DNA from: Campylobacter sp. CN_NE2
GTDB taxonomy: Bacteria; Campylobacterota; Campylobacteria; Campylobacterales; Campylobacteraceae
Reading direction: 5' to 3'
Length of the DNA stretch: 64,000 nt
Assembly: GCF_027797465.1 (NCBI RefSeq)
Contig: NZ_CP115608.1
Location: forward strand, 744,001-808,000
Position numbers and translations under genes: made by a program. Positions 24,580 through 33,643 of the stretch are shown piece after piece (the stretch's first letter is position 1; every line of letters starts with the position of its first letter). Below the pieces are notes generated by a model. The model was not told where the DNA came from, did not search any database, and saw only the letters and a program-made list of their open reading frames with translations.

Positions 24580-25208
24580 CGCAAAATTTCCTGCAAAACA
24601 GCGTTTGCTTGGTGGGCGGCGCATAGCATTACTCTTGGCGAAATTAATCCATTTTCAAGCCCTGCACCGCTTGTGCTGTCGCCACAAATATAAAGATTGC
24701 TTCCAAATTTGCGAGTTTGGATAGAATTTGCTCCCCCAAGACCAGCCATACCCGAAGCGCAAACAAAAATTTTATCTTTATACTCAGCCGATAAATTCGC
24801 TATCATCGCCTTATTTTCGGCTCCGTCGAAGCACTCGCAGATGATTTTTTCGTCCCGTAAAATTTCACGCACATTTTCACTAGTGATTTTTTCGCCGCAA
24901 ATTTGCACTTTTGCGTAAGGGTTAATTTCTAAAATTTGCTCTTTTAAAGCTTCTATTTTTGGGCGTCCTAAATGTTTTAAGGCGTAGTGTTGGCGGTTTA
25001 AATTTGAAATTTCCACTTTATCAAAATCGATAAGTTTTAGCTCACCAATTCCAGCTCGAACTAGCATTATAGCGACATTTGAGCCAAGCCCACCAGCTCC
25101 AAGTATGCAAACTCTTGCATTTCGTAAAATCTCAGCCGTTCCTTTTGGATTTCGCGTAAAAATTTCAGCCCTAAATTCGCTTTCATTTTTTAAATTTTTA
25201 ACTTCCAC
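24576..25208 (-). CDS. thiF: ThiF, adenylyltransferase for ThiS
   Basis: Adenylates the C-terminal glycine of ThiS so that it can receive sulfur. The 210 residues belong to the E1-like ThiF/MoeB family: GAGGLGSNVAIMLVRAG (ATP loop), DFDKVEISNLNRQ, and FDGAENKAMI. It is of the short type, without a rhodanese domain. The start follows the thiS stop by two bases. The stop codon lies inside a dispersed structured repeat, so the last residues (VLQEILR) may have been altered when the element arrived. Confidence 0.92.
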   Translation of the reverse strand: MEVKNLKNESEFRAEIFTRNPKGTAEILRNARVCILGAGGLGSNVAIMLVRAGIGELKLIDFDKVEISNLNRQHYALKHLGRPKIEALKEQILEINPYAKVQICGEKITSENVREILRDEKIICECFDGAENKAMIANLSAEYKDKIFVCASGMAGLGGANSIQTRKFGSNLYICGDSTSGAGLENGLISPRVMLCAAHQANAVLQEILR

Positions 25209-25210
25209 GA

Positions 25211-25414
25211 TCAGCCCCCACCCACAAATTCAACGATTTCATAAACTTTGAAATTTGAAATTTGCGTAGTTTCCCAAAGTGTTTTACTCAAAATCTCGCC
25301 GTCAGCTTCCACAGCGATAAATTTGAGCTCATAACCTTGCGAGTGTAAAAATTCTTCCACGCTCATATCGGCGTCAAATTCGCACTCACGCCCATTTACA
25401 CGCACTTTTATCAT
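25211..25414 (-). CDS. thiS: sulfur carrier protein ThiS
   Basis: 67-residue ubiquitin-like sulfur carrier with a terminal Gly-Gly(-Gly), FVGGG, on which the thiocarboxylate for thiazole is formed. ATG at 25412-25414 overlaps the stop of the ABC-F gene by one base (TGATG) behind GGGAG; a GTG one codon earlier is possible. The strand order thiS-thiF-thiG-thiH-tenI is the thiazole half of thiamine synthesis, with thiC (30938) and thiE (49539) elsewhere in the window. Confidence 0.92.
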   Translation of the reverse strand: MIKVRVNGRECEFDADMSVEEFLHSQGYELKFIAVEADGEILSKTLWETTQISNFKVYEIVEFVGGG

Positions 25415-27000
25415 CACTCTTCTCCCAAACTCGCACGATACTCTTCGTAAGTCCCACGAAAATCCACAATCTCGCCGTTTCCCTTTAAATGCAAAATGCG
25501 GTTCGCAAAAGCGTCTATGAGTTCGCGGTCGTGGCTAACGCAAATCACGCTTCCTGCGAAGTTATACAGCGCTTCGCCAAGAGCAATAATGGCTTCAAGG
25601 TCAAGGTGGTTGTTTGGCTCATCAAGCACTAAAAAATTTGGTTTAGTTAGCATTAGTTTGCTTAGCATTACTCGGTGCTTTTCGCCACCGCTTAACGCAC
25701 CCACGCTTTTTTCTTGCTCAGCGCCACTAAAAAGCATTCGCCCAAGGCACTTGCGAATTTCGTCTAAATCCTTATTTTTGGCGTCTTGCAAATACTCATA
25801 AAGCTTCAAATCGCCCTTAATTTTGTTGTTCGTATCCTGTGCGAAATAGCCACTTTCAATGGTCGCTCCGATATGAATCGTCCCACTATCTTGCCCTATT
25901 TCGCCGTTTATCATACGACAAAGTGTCGTTTTGCCAACGCCGTTTTTGCCGATAATAGCGACCTTGTCGCCTTTTTCAAGCTTAAAATCAAAATCCTTAC
26001 AAATTATCGTTTCACCAAATTTTTTATTTATCCCTTTAAGCTCCAAAATTTCGTTGCCGATCTCGCGACCCAGCTTAAATAAAATGCTCGGATCTCTGCG
26101 AGATGAAGTCGCAATCTCGCTAATATCGAGCTTTTCAAGCAGTTTTTGCCTTGATGTGGCTTGTTTGGCTTTGCTTGCGTTTGCGCTAAAACGAGCGATA
26201 AATTTCTCTAACTCAGCCTTTTCTTTAAGTTGTTTGTCTCGCTCCATTTGGGCTTGTTTGGTTAGCAAATTTGCCGCGATATACCAGTCGTCGTAGTTTC
26301 CGCTAAATTTGCGAATTTTGCGAAAATCCACATCTAAAATGTCCGTGCAAACGCGGTTTAGGAAGTGGCGGTCGTGGCTGATGACCACGAGAGTGCCATC
26401 ATGGCGGTTTAGTTCAAATTCTAGCCACGAAATCGCTTCAATGTCAAGGTTGTTTGTCGGTTCGTCCAAAAACAAAATATCAGGTTTTGGGAACAAAACT
26501 TGCGCGAGTAAGACCTTGAATTTATCGCTAGTTTCGGCCTCGCTCATTTTTTTATCAAATTCATTTAGCCCAAGTGAGCTAAGGATTTTCTCAATCCTGA
26601 TTTCATACTCGTAGCTTGGGTCTTCTTCGGCGCAAATCATCTCTAACTCAGCCAAGCGATTGTTGATTTCGTCGGTAAATTCGGTGCTTTCGTAGAGTTT
26701 TTCTTTTTCTTTGACGGCGTTGTAGAGGCGTTTGTTGCCATAAAGCACGGCATCTTTAAGCGTAAATTCTTCAAATGCAAACTGATCTTGCCCCAAAACC
26801 CCGATTTTCAAGCCACTATCGACGGCGATTTCGCCGCTTGTGTGTTCGACTTCGCCACTTAAAATTTTAAGGAAAGTCGATTTTCCTGCGCCGTTTGCGC
26901 CGATAAGCCCGTATCTGTGCGACCTATCAAGGCTTAAATTTACATTTTCAAACAAAAGCTGTTTGCCAAATCTATGCGTCAAATCTTTGATTTCTATCAT
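25414..27000 (-). CDS. ybiT: ABC-F family ATPase, YbiT type
   Basis: Soluble ribosome-associated protein with two ABC domains and no membrane part. The 528 residues fit YbiT. Walker A boxes GANGAGKST (about 36) and GKNGVGKTT (about 350), Walker B LFLDEPTNNLD and LVLDEPNNHLD, and the charged linker after domain 1 are present. The first signature is the YbiT-like degenerate MSEAETSDKFKVLLAQVL instead of LSGGE; the second is LSGGEKHRV. Members act on translation. Its overlap with thiS means the thiamine genes are probably co-transcribed with it. Confidence 0.88.
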   Translation of the reverse strand: MIEIKDLTHRFGKQLLFENVNLSLDRSHRYGLIGANGAGKSTFLKILSGEVEHTSGEIAVDSGLKIGVLGQDQFAFEEFTLKDAVLYGNKRLYNAVKEKEKLYESTEFTDEINNRLAELEMICAEEDPSYEYEIRIEKILSSLGLNEFDKKMSEAETSDKFKVLLAQVLFPKPDILFLDEPTNNLDIEAISWLEFELNRHDGTLVVISHDRHFLNRVCTDILDVDFRKIRKFSGNYDDWYIAANLLTKQAQMERDKQLKEKAELEKFIARFSANASKAKQATSRQKLLEKLDISEIATSSRRDPSILFKLGREIGNEILELKGINKKFGETIICKDFDFKLEKGDKVAIIGKNGVGKTTLCRMINGEIGQDSGTIHIGATIESGYFAQDTNNKIKGDLKLYEYLQDAKNKDLDEIRKCLGRMLFSGAEQEKSVGALSGGEKHRVMLSKLMLTKPNFLVLDEPNNHLDLEAIIALGEALYNFAGSVICVSHDRELIDAFANRILHLKGNGEIVDFRGTYEEYRASLGEE

Positions 27001-27058
27001 TTTTGTCCTTTTGAAATTTAAAATCTTAATTATACAAAAAAAGGCTAAAATTTCCTAC

Positions 27059-28186
27059 TTATCCGCTATAATCATTATCCAACGCGATTAAGACCTCATA
27101 GTCGCTAAATTCATTTGCCACTTTTGCTACGATTTGGCGATATAGCTCGTCGCGGTCTGGCGCATCAAAGTCGATAATCATATCAAAACTAATGATTTTT
27201 TCGTCCAAATTCACATAAAATCCGTGCATTTGAAGCACAAATTCATTATCTAAAACCAGCTTTTTTATGGCTCTGTGGATCTCTTTTACTTGTGGATTTT
27301 TCAAATTTAGCGCATAAATACCAACCGCGTCAATAACAACGCTAAATTTGGTAAAAATTTCTCTTTGGATTCGCCTAATAAGCGTATCTATTTCACCTGC
27401 GGTCATATCTTCTACCACTTCGATATGAACGCTTCCTAGCATTTTATCAGGACCATAGTCGTGAAACATCAAATCATACGCACCCAAAACGCCATCAATG
27501 GAGCGAATTTCTTTATAAATCGCCTTGATAGTTTCCAAATTCGGACGAGTGCCGAGAATTTTATTTATCGTATCTTTTAGGATTTCGGCTGCCGTTTTGA
27601 TAAGCAGTAGCGAAATTATCACGCCCAAATACGCTTCCAAACTTACGCCAAAAAATATAAAAATAAAAGCAGCCACTAGCGTAGAAAATGAAACCAAAGT
27701 ATCAAATTTAGCTTCAACACCACTAGCGATTAGCGAATCTGAATTTGCTCTAACGCCCATTTTCTGCGTATAAATTCCTAAAAATAGCTTCACAACCACC
27801 GCCACAGCGATGATAATAAGTGAAACATTATCATACTCAGGAAGCTCCGGCGAAATAATTTTTTTTACCGAACTAATAACCGCCGTAAAGCCCGTATATA
27901 GGATAATTACGCCGATAGTAAGCGCTGTGAGATACTCGATTCTGCCATGCCCGTAAGGGTGATCTTTGTCCGGCTTTTTTCCGGCAAGTTTAAGCCCGAT
28001 AATCGTAATCACTGAGCTTAGAGCGTCGCTTATGTTATTTATAGCATCAACCATAATCGCAATCGAATTTGTAAAAAATCCAATCGCACCCTTAAACGCC
28101 GATAAAATCACATTTGTAATAATGCCGATAATGCTTGTTTTTAAGATAATCTTATCTCTGCTGATAATCTTTTCAGGGATTTGCAC
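27059..28186 (-). CDS. cation diffusion facilitator (CDF) metal transporter
   Basis: Inner-membrane proton-driven exporter of divalent metal. 375 residues: about six helices (20-205) and a long cytoplasmic C-terminal domain (210-375). Metal-site motifs are DAINNISD in helix 2 and GVEAKFD in helix 5, where the usual HxxxD is ExxxD; HPYGHGRIEYL lies between. This subfamily, common in anaerobes and Firmicutes, has unproven metal preference; the loss of the zinc-type His points away from a simple Zn/Cd transporter. It is not clearly in an operon with its neighbours. Confidence 0.88.
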   Translation of the reverse strand: MQIPEKIISRDKIILKTSIIGIITNVILSAFKGAIGFFTNSIAIMVDAINNISDALSSVITIIGLKLAGKKPDKDHPYGHGRIEYLTALTIGVIILYTGFTAVISSVKKIISPELPEYDNVSLIIIAVAVVVKLFLGIYTQKMGVRANSDSLIASGVEAKFDTLVSFSTLVAAFIFIFFGVSLEAYLGVIISLLLIKTAAEILKDTINKILGTRPNLETIKAIYKEIRSIDGVLGAYDLMFHDYGPDKMLGSVHIEVVEDMTAGEIDTLIRRIQREIFTKFSVVIDAVGIYALNLKNPQVKEIHRAIKKLVLDNEFVLQMHGFYVNLDEKIISFDMIIDFDAPDRDELYRQIVAKVANEFSDYEVLIALDNDYSG

Positions 28187-28249
28187 CTATTTTCCTTAAA
28201 TTTTTTTAGTGATTTTATCAAAAATATCTTAAATTTGATAAAGTAAAAT

Positions 28250-28780
28250 TTAAATTTGCTTGATTTTTGGATTAAAATTCGCACCATAAGCATAGGTATA
28301 AATTTTAAAATATTCATCAAATTTGGCATTTTTGTGGTTGCTTAAAAGTTCCATTTTTACACCCCAAAGGCTTATTTTTATGCCTGTGTCAAATAATCCA
28401 TTTTTAAGATAAAATCTTTTTCGTTTAAATTTGAGCGAATTTTCTGAGACATTTTCGGTGCTTTCGATTTCGCAAAAAATAGCTTTGTTTTTATAAATTT
28501 GCATTAAATTTGACAAAACTGTCCCGCCGATTTTTTGTGCTTTGAATTTTGGCAAAATCGCCAAATAATCAATCAACACAGCACCAGATGAAATCAAACT
28601 AACACAAAGCCCCACAAATTTGGCATTTTTATAAACGGCATAAATTTCGCCCTTTTGCTCGGCACATGATCGCAAAATCATCGCAAACGGCTTTCTCTCG
28701 CATTTTGGAAAAGAACGCCTATAAAGCGTTTTTATCTTTTTTAACTCGGTTTTGCTAAGTTTTGTTTTTAAATTTATCAT
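28250..28780 (-). CDS. GNAT-fold acetyltransferase-like protein
   Basis: About 176 residues from ATG 28778-28780; a TTG at 28816, overlapping the tautomerase stop, would add 12 residues. The middle (YAVYKNAKFVGLCVSLISSGAVLIDYLAILPKFKAQKIGGTVLSNLMQIY) follows the GNAT pattern: beta strand, YLAILPKF, then a degenerate acetyl-CoA loop (Q/RxxGxG/A appears as AQKIGG). The ending FYLKNGLFDTGI is also GNAT-like. Substrate unknown. Confidence 0.65.
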   Translation of the reverse strand: MINLKTKLSKTELKKIKTLYRRSFPKCERKPFAMILRSCAEQKGEIYAVYKNAKFVGLCVSLISSGAVLIDYLAILPKFKAQKIGGTVLSNLMQIYKNKAIFCEIESTENVSENSLKFKRKRFYLKNGLFDTGIKISLWGVKMELLSNHKNAKFDEYFKIYTYAYGANFNPKIKQI

Positions 28781-28812
28781 TGCCAAATCAACTAAATTTA
28801 TGCCAAATTTAA

Positions 28813-29022
28813 TCAAATTTGCTTTTTTCGAATATTCGTTATCGTCTCGCCGCCGATTGCGTAGTTATCGGTGCTAAGCTCATCGATGATGACGACGCAG
28901 GTTTTCTCACCACGGCCGACGACTTTCACAAAAGCGTTTGTTAATTCCCTAGCTAAATTTTGCTTTTGTTCCACGCTCAAACCGCCATCTTCGATCGTCA
29001 TTTTTACATTTATAAGTGGCAT
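28813..29022 (-). CDS. 4-oxalocrotonate tautomerase family protein
   Basis: 69 residues with the catalytic Pro directly after the initiator Met (PLINVKM), as required in this family, and the conserved Arg-containing segment (VKVVGRGEKTCVVIIDE). Small tautomerases act as trimers or hexamers of short subunits; many in Campylobacter have no known substrate. The stop overlaps the possible TTG start of the following GNAT gene. An AAAGGAT site precedes the ATG. Confidence 0.85.
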   Translation of the reverse strand: MPLINVKMTIEDGGLSVEQKQNLARELTNAFVKVVGRGEKTCVVIIDELSTDNYAIGGETITNIRKKQI

Positions 29023-29073
29023 TTTTATCCTTTATCTTACGCAAACGGCGAAAAATTCGCCGTTTGGTTAAAT

Positions 29074-30141
29074 TTACATTTGCGGTTGGATTGCAGAGTT
29101 ATCAGCTAAATTTTCTCTTTTGATTTTTTCTAATGCTGATATTAAAGCTCTTGCAGCCTGTTCGTAGCGTTTTGAGCTAACCGAATTTGGCTCATAGAAG
29201 CTGATTGGTTTACCCTTGTCGCCACCTTCACGGATTGCGATTTCGATTGGAATTTCCCCTATTACTTCGATTTTGTATTTTTTAGCTAACTCCGCCGCAC
29301 CGCCACGACCGAAAATATCGTATTCTTTGCCGTTATCAGGGCAGATAAATCCGCTCATATTTTCGATAATTCCTGCAATCGGAATATGCAGTTTTTCAAA
29401 CATATCAAGGCTTCTAGCACTATCATCAAGTGCTACGATTTGTGGCGTGGTTACGCAAATTCCAGCACTTACCGGAACGCTTTGAGCTAGTGTGATTTGC
29501 GCATCGCCGGTTCCTGGTGGCATATCGATAAATAAAATATCTAAATCGCTCCACGCAACATCTTTTAAAAGTTGCTCGATTGCTTTCATTATCATAGCAC
29601 CTCGCCAAATAAGCCCCTGCCCCGCTTCAATCAAAACGCCCATGCTCATCATCTCAACGCCGTGAGTTAAAATAGGATTTAAGTGTTGTCCGATGATTGT
29701 TGGTTGTGTGTTTTCTTCGCCTAGCATTCGTGGCATATTTGGTCCGTAAATATCAGCATCTAAAACGCCTACTTTTTTACCCAATTTAGCTGCACTAATA
29801 GCTAAATTTAGCGTAGTCGTGCTTTTACCAACGCCACCTTTACCGCTACTTATCATCACAAAATGTTTGATTTGCGGAGCGATATTTTTACCGCTTCGTG
29901 AGTTGCTTCGTTCTTCCGGGATTTTTGGCGTTTTTATGACGATTTCACACTCGCCTAAAACCTTTGAAATATCGCTTTTTAGCGTGTTTGCTATCTGTGG
30001 ATTTGAACTTGGAATTTCAATTTCCACAAAAACCATATCGCCGACTTCGATATTTTTAACAAAACCAAAATCCACAATGCTTTTTTCAAAGCCCGGATAA
30101 ATCACACTTTTAAGTTTTTCTAAAACTTCGTTTTTATTCAT
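29074..30141 (-). CDS. mrp: Mrp/NBP35-family iron-sulfur cluster carrier ATPase
   Basis: P-loop ATPase that carries and delivers Fe-S clusters. The 355 residues include an N-terminal MIP18-like domain (1-85), the deviant Walker A SSGKGGVGKSTTTLN at about 97 and IDMPPGTGDAQITL. In place of the usual CxxC cluster ligand it has FICPDNGKEYDIFG, a single Cys, so the cluster-bridging pair is incomplete. Synthesis of the nearby cluster enzymes ThiC, ThiH and IspH depends on Fe-S delivery. It has its own ribosome site. Confidence 0.9.
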   Translation of the reverse strand: MNKNEVLEKLKSVIYPGFEKSIVDFGFVKNIEVGDMVFVEIEIPSSNPQIANTLKSDISKVLGECEIVIKTPKIPEERSNSRSGKNIAPQIKHFVMISSGKGGVGKSTTTLNLAISAAKLGKKVGVLDADIYGPNMPRMLGEENTQPTIIGQHLNPILTHGVEMMSMGVLIEAGQGLIWRGAMIMKAIEQLLKDVAWSDLDILFIDMPPGTGDAQITLAQSVPVSAGICVTTPQIVALDDSARSLDMFEKLHIPIAGIIENMSGFICPDNGKEYDIFGRGGAAELAKKYKIEVIGEIPIEIAIREGGDKGKPISFYEPNSVSSKRYEQAARALISALEKIKRENLADNSAIQPQM

Positions 30142-30173
30142 TTTTTCTCACTTTCTATTAAATTTTATCAAAT

Positions 30174-30941
30174 TTAGCCGTTTAAATAGCCTGTAACTTT
30201 GGCTGAAAAAGTGCTTGGCACGAGCCTAGTTAGCAAATTTGCTAAAAGCATAAATTTGCCGTCATACACTAGCGTTTTTCCTTTTTGCATGGCTTCAAAA
30301 GCCCTTTTTGCCACGGCACTAGCGTCATCGCTTCGTGCAAAAATTTTTGCGTTTTTTACATTTGCCCTTTCGCCAAAATTTGTAGCAACCGGACCTGGGC
30401 AAAATGCCGTAACGCTGATATTTTTCCCGCGAAGCTCATCACTAAGAGCTACACTAAAATTTCTCACAAATGCTTTACTAGCATAATATACGCTCATTTT
30501 TGGACCTGCCGTTAAGGCTGCGGCAGAAGCGATGTTTAGAATTTTTCCGCCACCATTATTTAGCATTAAATTTAAAAAATAGTGCGTTAAATTTAGAAAA
30601 CTTGTTATATTCACGGCTATCATTTCGTTTTGTTTTTTTATGTCACATTTGCTAAATTCGTCGTGGTCGCCAAAACCTGCATTATTTATCAAAATGTCAA
30701 TTTTTAGGTCGTTTTCTTTGCAAAATTTGCAAATTTGCTCCACGCTTTGGGATTTAGCTAAATCTGCCCCTATCACAAAAACTCTCACGCCAAATTTAGC
30801 TTCGATTTCGCTTTTTAGGGCATTTAAATTTGCTAAATTTCGCGCTGTGATAACCAAATCATATCTGCTCTCAGCACAAATCCACGCAAATTCCAAGCCC
30901 AAACCGCTACTGGCTCCGGTGATTAAGGCAGTTTTATTCAT
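30174..30941 (-). CDS. short-chain dehydrogenase/reductase
   Basis: 255-residue classical SDR: cofactor motif TGASSGLG at residues 8-15, structural NNAG, catalytic Ser region (NIASAA) and YYASKAF (YxxxK) at about 155. The C-terminal segment [22 protein letters not shown] resembles the DltE/YqjQ-type SDRs that act on unknown, perhaps lipid-like substrates. It overlaps the end of thiC by four bases (ATGA), so it follows thiC in one transcript, though nothing in it points to thiamine. Confidence 0.9.
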   Translation of the reverse strand: MNKTALITGASSGLGLEFAWICAESRYDLVITARNLANLNALKSEIEAKFGVRVFVIGADLAKSQSVEQICKFCKENDLKIDILINNAGFGDHDEFSKCDIKKQNEMIAVNITSFLNLTHYFLNLMLNNGGGKILNIASAAALTAGPKMSVYYASKAFVRNFSVALSDELRGKNISVTAFCPGPVATNFGERANVKNAKIFARSDDASAVAKRAFEAMQKGKTLVYDGKFMLLANLLTRLVPSTFSAKVTGYLNG

Positions 30942-32284
30942 TTATTCTCTTTTGGAAAGTGTTCGCAATTTTGCTCTGCGATTTGCTTTGAAATCTTGTA
31001 AGCACAAAATTTTGGCCCGCACATAGAGCAAAATTCGGCTTCTTTGAAAACTTCTTGCGGAAGGCTTTCATCGTGAAGCTCTCTTGCTTTTTCAGGGTCA
31101 AGTGCTAGTTCAAACTGCTTGTTCCAGTCAAATTTATACCTAGCGTCGCTCATAGCGTGATCTCGCTCTATCGCCCCGGCTTTGCCAAGTGCGACATCTG
31201 CTGCATGAGCTGCGATTTTATGGGCGATTATGCCATCTCTGACATCTTTTGCGTTTGGCAAACCCAAATGCTCTTTTGGCGTAACATAGCAAAGCATGCT
31301 AGCTCCGTGAAATGCTGCCATCGTCCCACCAATCGCACTTGTGATATGATCATACCCTGCGCCGATGTCTGTCGGAAGCGGTCCAAGTATGTAAAACGGA
31401 GCGTCGTTGCAAAGTCTTTGCTCTTCCTTCATATTAAATTCAATCTGATTAAACGGCACATGACCGGGGCCTTCAATCATAACTTGAACATTTTTTGCGT
31501 TTGCTCTAATTGCAAGTTTGCCAAGCTCGGCAAGTTCGCTCATTTGGGCTTCATCTGTGGCATCATACAAGCAACCGGGCCTTAAACTATCGCCCAGTGA
31601 GAGCGAAACATCGTATTTAGCGCAAATATCGCAAATAGCGTCAAAATTTTCATAAAACGGATTTTCTTTGTGGTGTTTCATCATCCAACTAGCCATCAAA
31701 GAGCCGCCTCTACTTACTATTCCCATTTTGCGTTTGGCAACAAGCGGCATAAATTTAAGCAAAAATCCAGCGTGAATAGTGAAATAATCAACGCCTTGCT
31801 TAGCCTGTTTTTCAATGCAATCAAGCATAATTTGCGGCGTTAGATTGTCTAAATCTTTAATATCATGGATAATTTGATAAATCGGCACCGTGCCGATAGG
31901 AACGGTTGAATTTGCGATAATCGCACGGCGAATTTCATCTAAATCACCGCCCGTGCTTAGATCCATAACCGTATCGGCACCGTATTTGATAGAGATTTTT
32001 AATTTTTCAATCTCTTCGTTTATATCGCTAGCTAGGGCCGATGAGCCGATATTTGAGTTGATTTTGCATTTTAATGCCCTGCCAATGCCCATGGGAACAA
32101 GATTTGCGTGGTTTATATTTGCAGGGATTATTAGTTTTCCTTCTGCGATTTGCGAGCGGATAAATTCAGCTTCCAAGCCTTCGATTTTGGCTACAAATTC
32201 CATTTGCGGAGTGATTACACCCCCTTTTGCGTAATACAGCTGTGTAGGCGTTTTGTCGTTTTTGATTTTATCTTTCCAATCCAT
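30938..32284 (-). CDS. thiC: phosphomethylpyrimidine synthase
   Basis: Radical-SAM enzyme that rearranges aminoimidazole ribotide to HMP phosphate, the pyrimidine half of thiamine. The 448 residues have [39 protein letters not shown] and [11 protein letters not shown]. The C-terminal cluster motif is CSMCGPKFC (CxxCxxxxC). I find no TPP riboswitch in its 234-base upstream gap, which is shared with divergent ispDF. It is followed by an SDR gene with a four-base overlap. Confidence 0.97.
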   Translation of the reverse strand: MDWKDKIKNDKTPTQLYYAKGGVITPQMEFVAKIEGLEAEFIRSQIAEGKLIIPANINHANLVPMGIGRALKCKINSNIGSSALASDINEEIEKLKISIKYGADTVMDLSTGGDLDEIRRAIIANSTVPIGTVPIYQIIHDIKDLDNLTPQIMLDCIEKQAKQGVDYFTIHAGFLLKFMPLVAKRKMGIVSRGGSLMASWMMKHHKENPFYENFDAICDICAKYDVSLSLGDSLRPGCLYDATDEAQMSELAELGKLAIRANAKNVQVMIEGPGHVPFNQIEFNMKEEQRLCNDAPFYILGPLPTDIGAGYDHITSAIGGTMAAFHGASMLCYVTPKEHLGLPNAKDVRDGIIAHKIAAHAADVALGKAGAIERDHAMSDARYKFDWNKQFELALDPEKARELHDESLPQEVFKEAEFCSMCGPKFCAYKISKQIAEQNCEHFPKENK

Positions 32285-32478
32285 TTTTTACCTTTTATAA
32301 AATTTCGGTTGATATACTACAATAAAAAACCAAAATTTACTCTTTTTTTGTGTTTATTTCTGTAACATCGTTTCAAAAAAAATTTTAAAAAAAATGTAAA
32401 TTTGTAATTTTTATATTAAATTTAAACTTAAAAATTTTAAATTTAGCATTAATTTATGACGATTTTAGTTTTAAAGTG

Positions 32479-32484
32479 TATAAT
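32479..32484 (+). promoter_or_regulatory. -10 box (TATAAT) of ispDF-cemR
   Basis: GTGTATAATTTCG, with an exact TATAAT preceded by TG-like GTG, lies 35 bases before the ispDF ATG. A TTTTAGGAAAA ribosome site follows. It is likely to drive ispDF, cemR and the sulfurylase-like gene, which overlap. Confidence 0.6.
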
Positions 32485-32518
32485 TTCGTAACATTTTCAA
32501 AAATTTTAGGAAAACAAA

Positions 32519-33643
32519 ATGGCTAAAATATCACTCGTTTTACTTGCAGCAGGTAATTCAACTCGCTTTGCTAGCCCCGTAAAAAAGCAGTGGCTACGCA
32601 TAGGAGACGATCCACTTTGGTTACATGTCGCAAAAGATTTGCAAAAAAAAGCAAATTTCGCAAAAATCATAATCGTCGCAAATGAAGCAGATTTAGACTA
32701 TATGCGTAAATTTAGCGATGAATTTGAATTTGCAGTTGGTGGTGATTTACGCCAAATTTCGCTTAAAAATGCGCTTGAAAAAGTAACTAGCGAATTTGTT
32801 TTAGTAAGCGATGTTGCAAGGGCTAAGATTTCATCAAATTTGATAAACTCACTACTTGAAAATTTAGGCAAATTTGACTGCGTAAGCCCATATCTAAGCG
32901 TAAATGATACGGCGTATTTGGGCGAAAATGAGATAAAAAGAGATGAGATTAAGCTAATTCAAACTCCACAGCTTTCACGCACAAATTTGTTAAAAAAAGC
33001 CTTACAAAGCGAGAAAATTTTCACAGATGATAGCTTAGCTATAAAAAGCATGGGCGGGACTTTGGGCTTTGTAAAAGGCGAAATTTCGGCTGCAAAAATC
33101 ACGCGAATTTCAGATTTAGCGAATTTTGATTTTACACCTACTTCAAAAGATATTTTTTGCGGAAATGGCTTTGATGTCCATGCCATGCAAAACGGCGAAT
33201 TTATCACACTTTGTGGTGTGAAAATCCCGTGCGAGTATTCGCTTATAGCTCATAGCGACGGAGATGTGGCGATTCACGCGTTAATTGATGCAATGTGTGG
33301 GGCAGCAGGAATCGGCGATATAGGCGAACTTTTCCCTGACACGGACGACGCTTATAAAGGGATTGATTCAAAAATTTTGTTACAAAAAGTAACAGGTAAG
33401 ATAAATTCTTACGGCTTTGAAATCGTAAATGCCGACATTACAATAATGGCACAAAAACCAAAACTAAGCCCATACAAAGAGCAAATGCGAAAAACTTTGT
33501 GCGAAATTTTAGGCACAAAAAAGGTAAATGTCAAAGCGACCACAACCGAAAAACTAGGCTTTGTAGGGCGAAGCGAGGGCATTGCCGTCATAGCAAATGT
33601 AAATTTAAAATATTTTGATTGGAAAAAATTATGCGAGTTTTGA
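32519..33643 (+). CDS. ispDF: bifunctional MEP cytidylyltransferase / MECDP synthase
   Basis: Fusion of IspD (residues 1-210) and IspF (about 218-374), two non-consecutive steps of the MEP pathway. IspD opens LVLLAAGNSTRFASPVKKQWL; IspF opens GNGFDVHAM (metal-binding DxH) and contains AHSDGDVAIHALIDA, GDIGELFPDTD and ATTTEKLGFVGR. Fusions of this kind are typical of epsilonproteobacteria. It carries the promoter of the cemR unit and overlaps cemR by 13 bases. Confidence 0.97.
   Translation: MAKISLVLLAAGNSTRFASPVKKQWLRIGDDPLWLHVAKDLQKKANFAKIIIVANEADLDYMRKFSDEFEFAVGGDLRQISLKNALEKVTSEFVLVSDVARAKISSNLINSLLENLGKFDCVSPYLSVNDTAYLGENEIKRDEIKLIQTPQLSRTNLLKKALQSEKIFTDDSLAIKSMGGTLGFVKGEISAAKITRISDLANFDFTPTSKDIFCGNGFDVHAMQNGEFITLCGVKIPCEYSLIAHSDGDVAIHALIDAMCGAAGIGDIGELFPDTDDAYKGIDSKILLQKVTGKINSYGFEIVNADITIMAQKPKLSPYKEQMRKTLCEILGTKKVNVKATTTEKLGFVGRSEGIAVIANVNLKYFDWKKLCEF

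Noticed and set aside
25412-25417. GTG start of thiS one codon earlier
   Set aside because: Possible, but the ATG at 25414 sits at better spacing from GGGAG and overlaps the upstream stop in the usual TGATG form.
32285-32518. TPP riboswitch before thiC
   Set aside because: Conserved TPP riboswitch words are missing on the minus strand.
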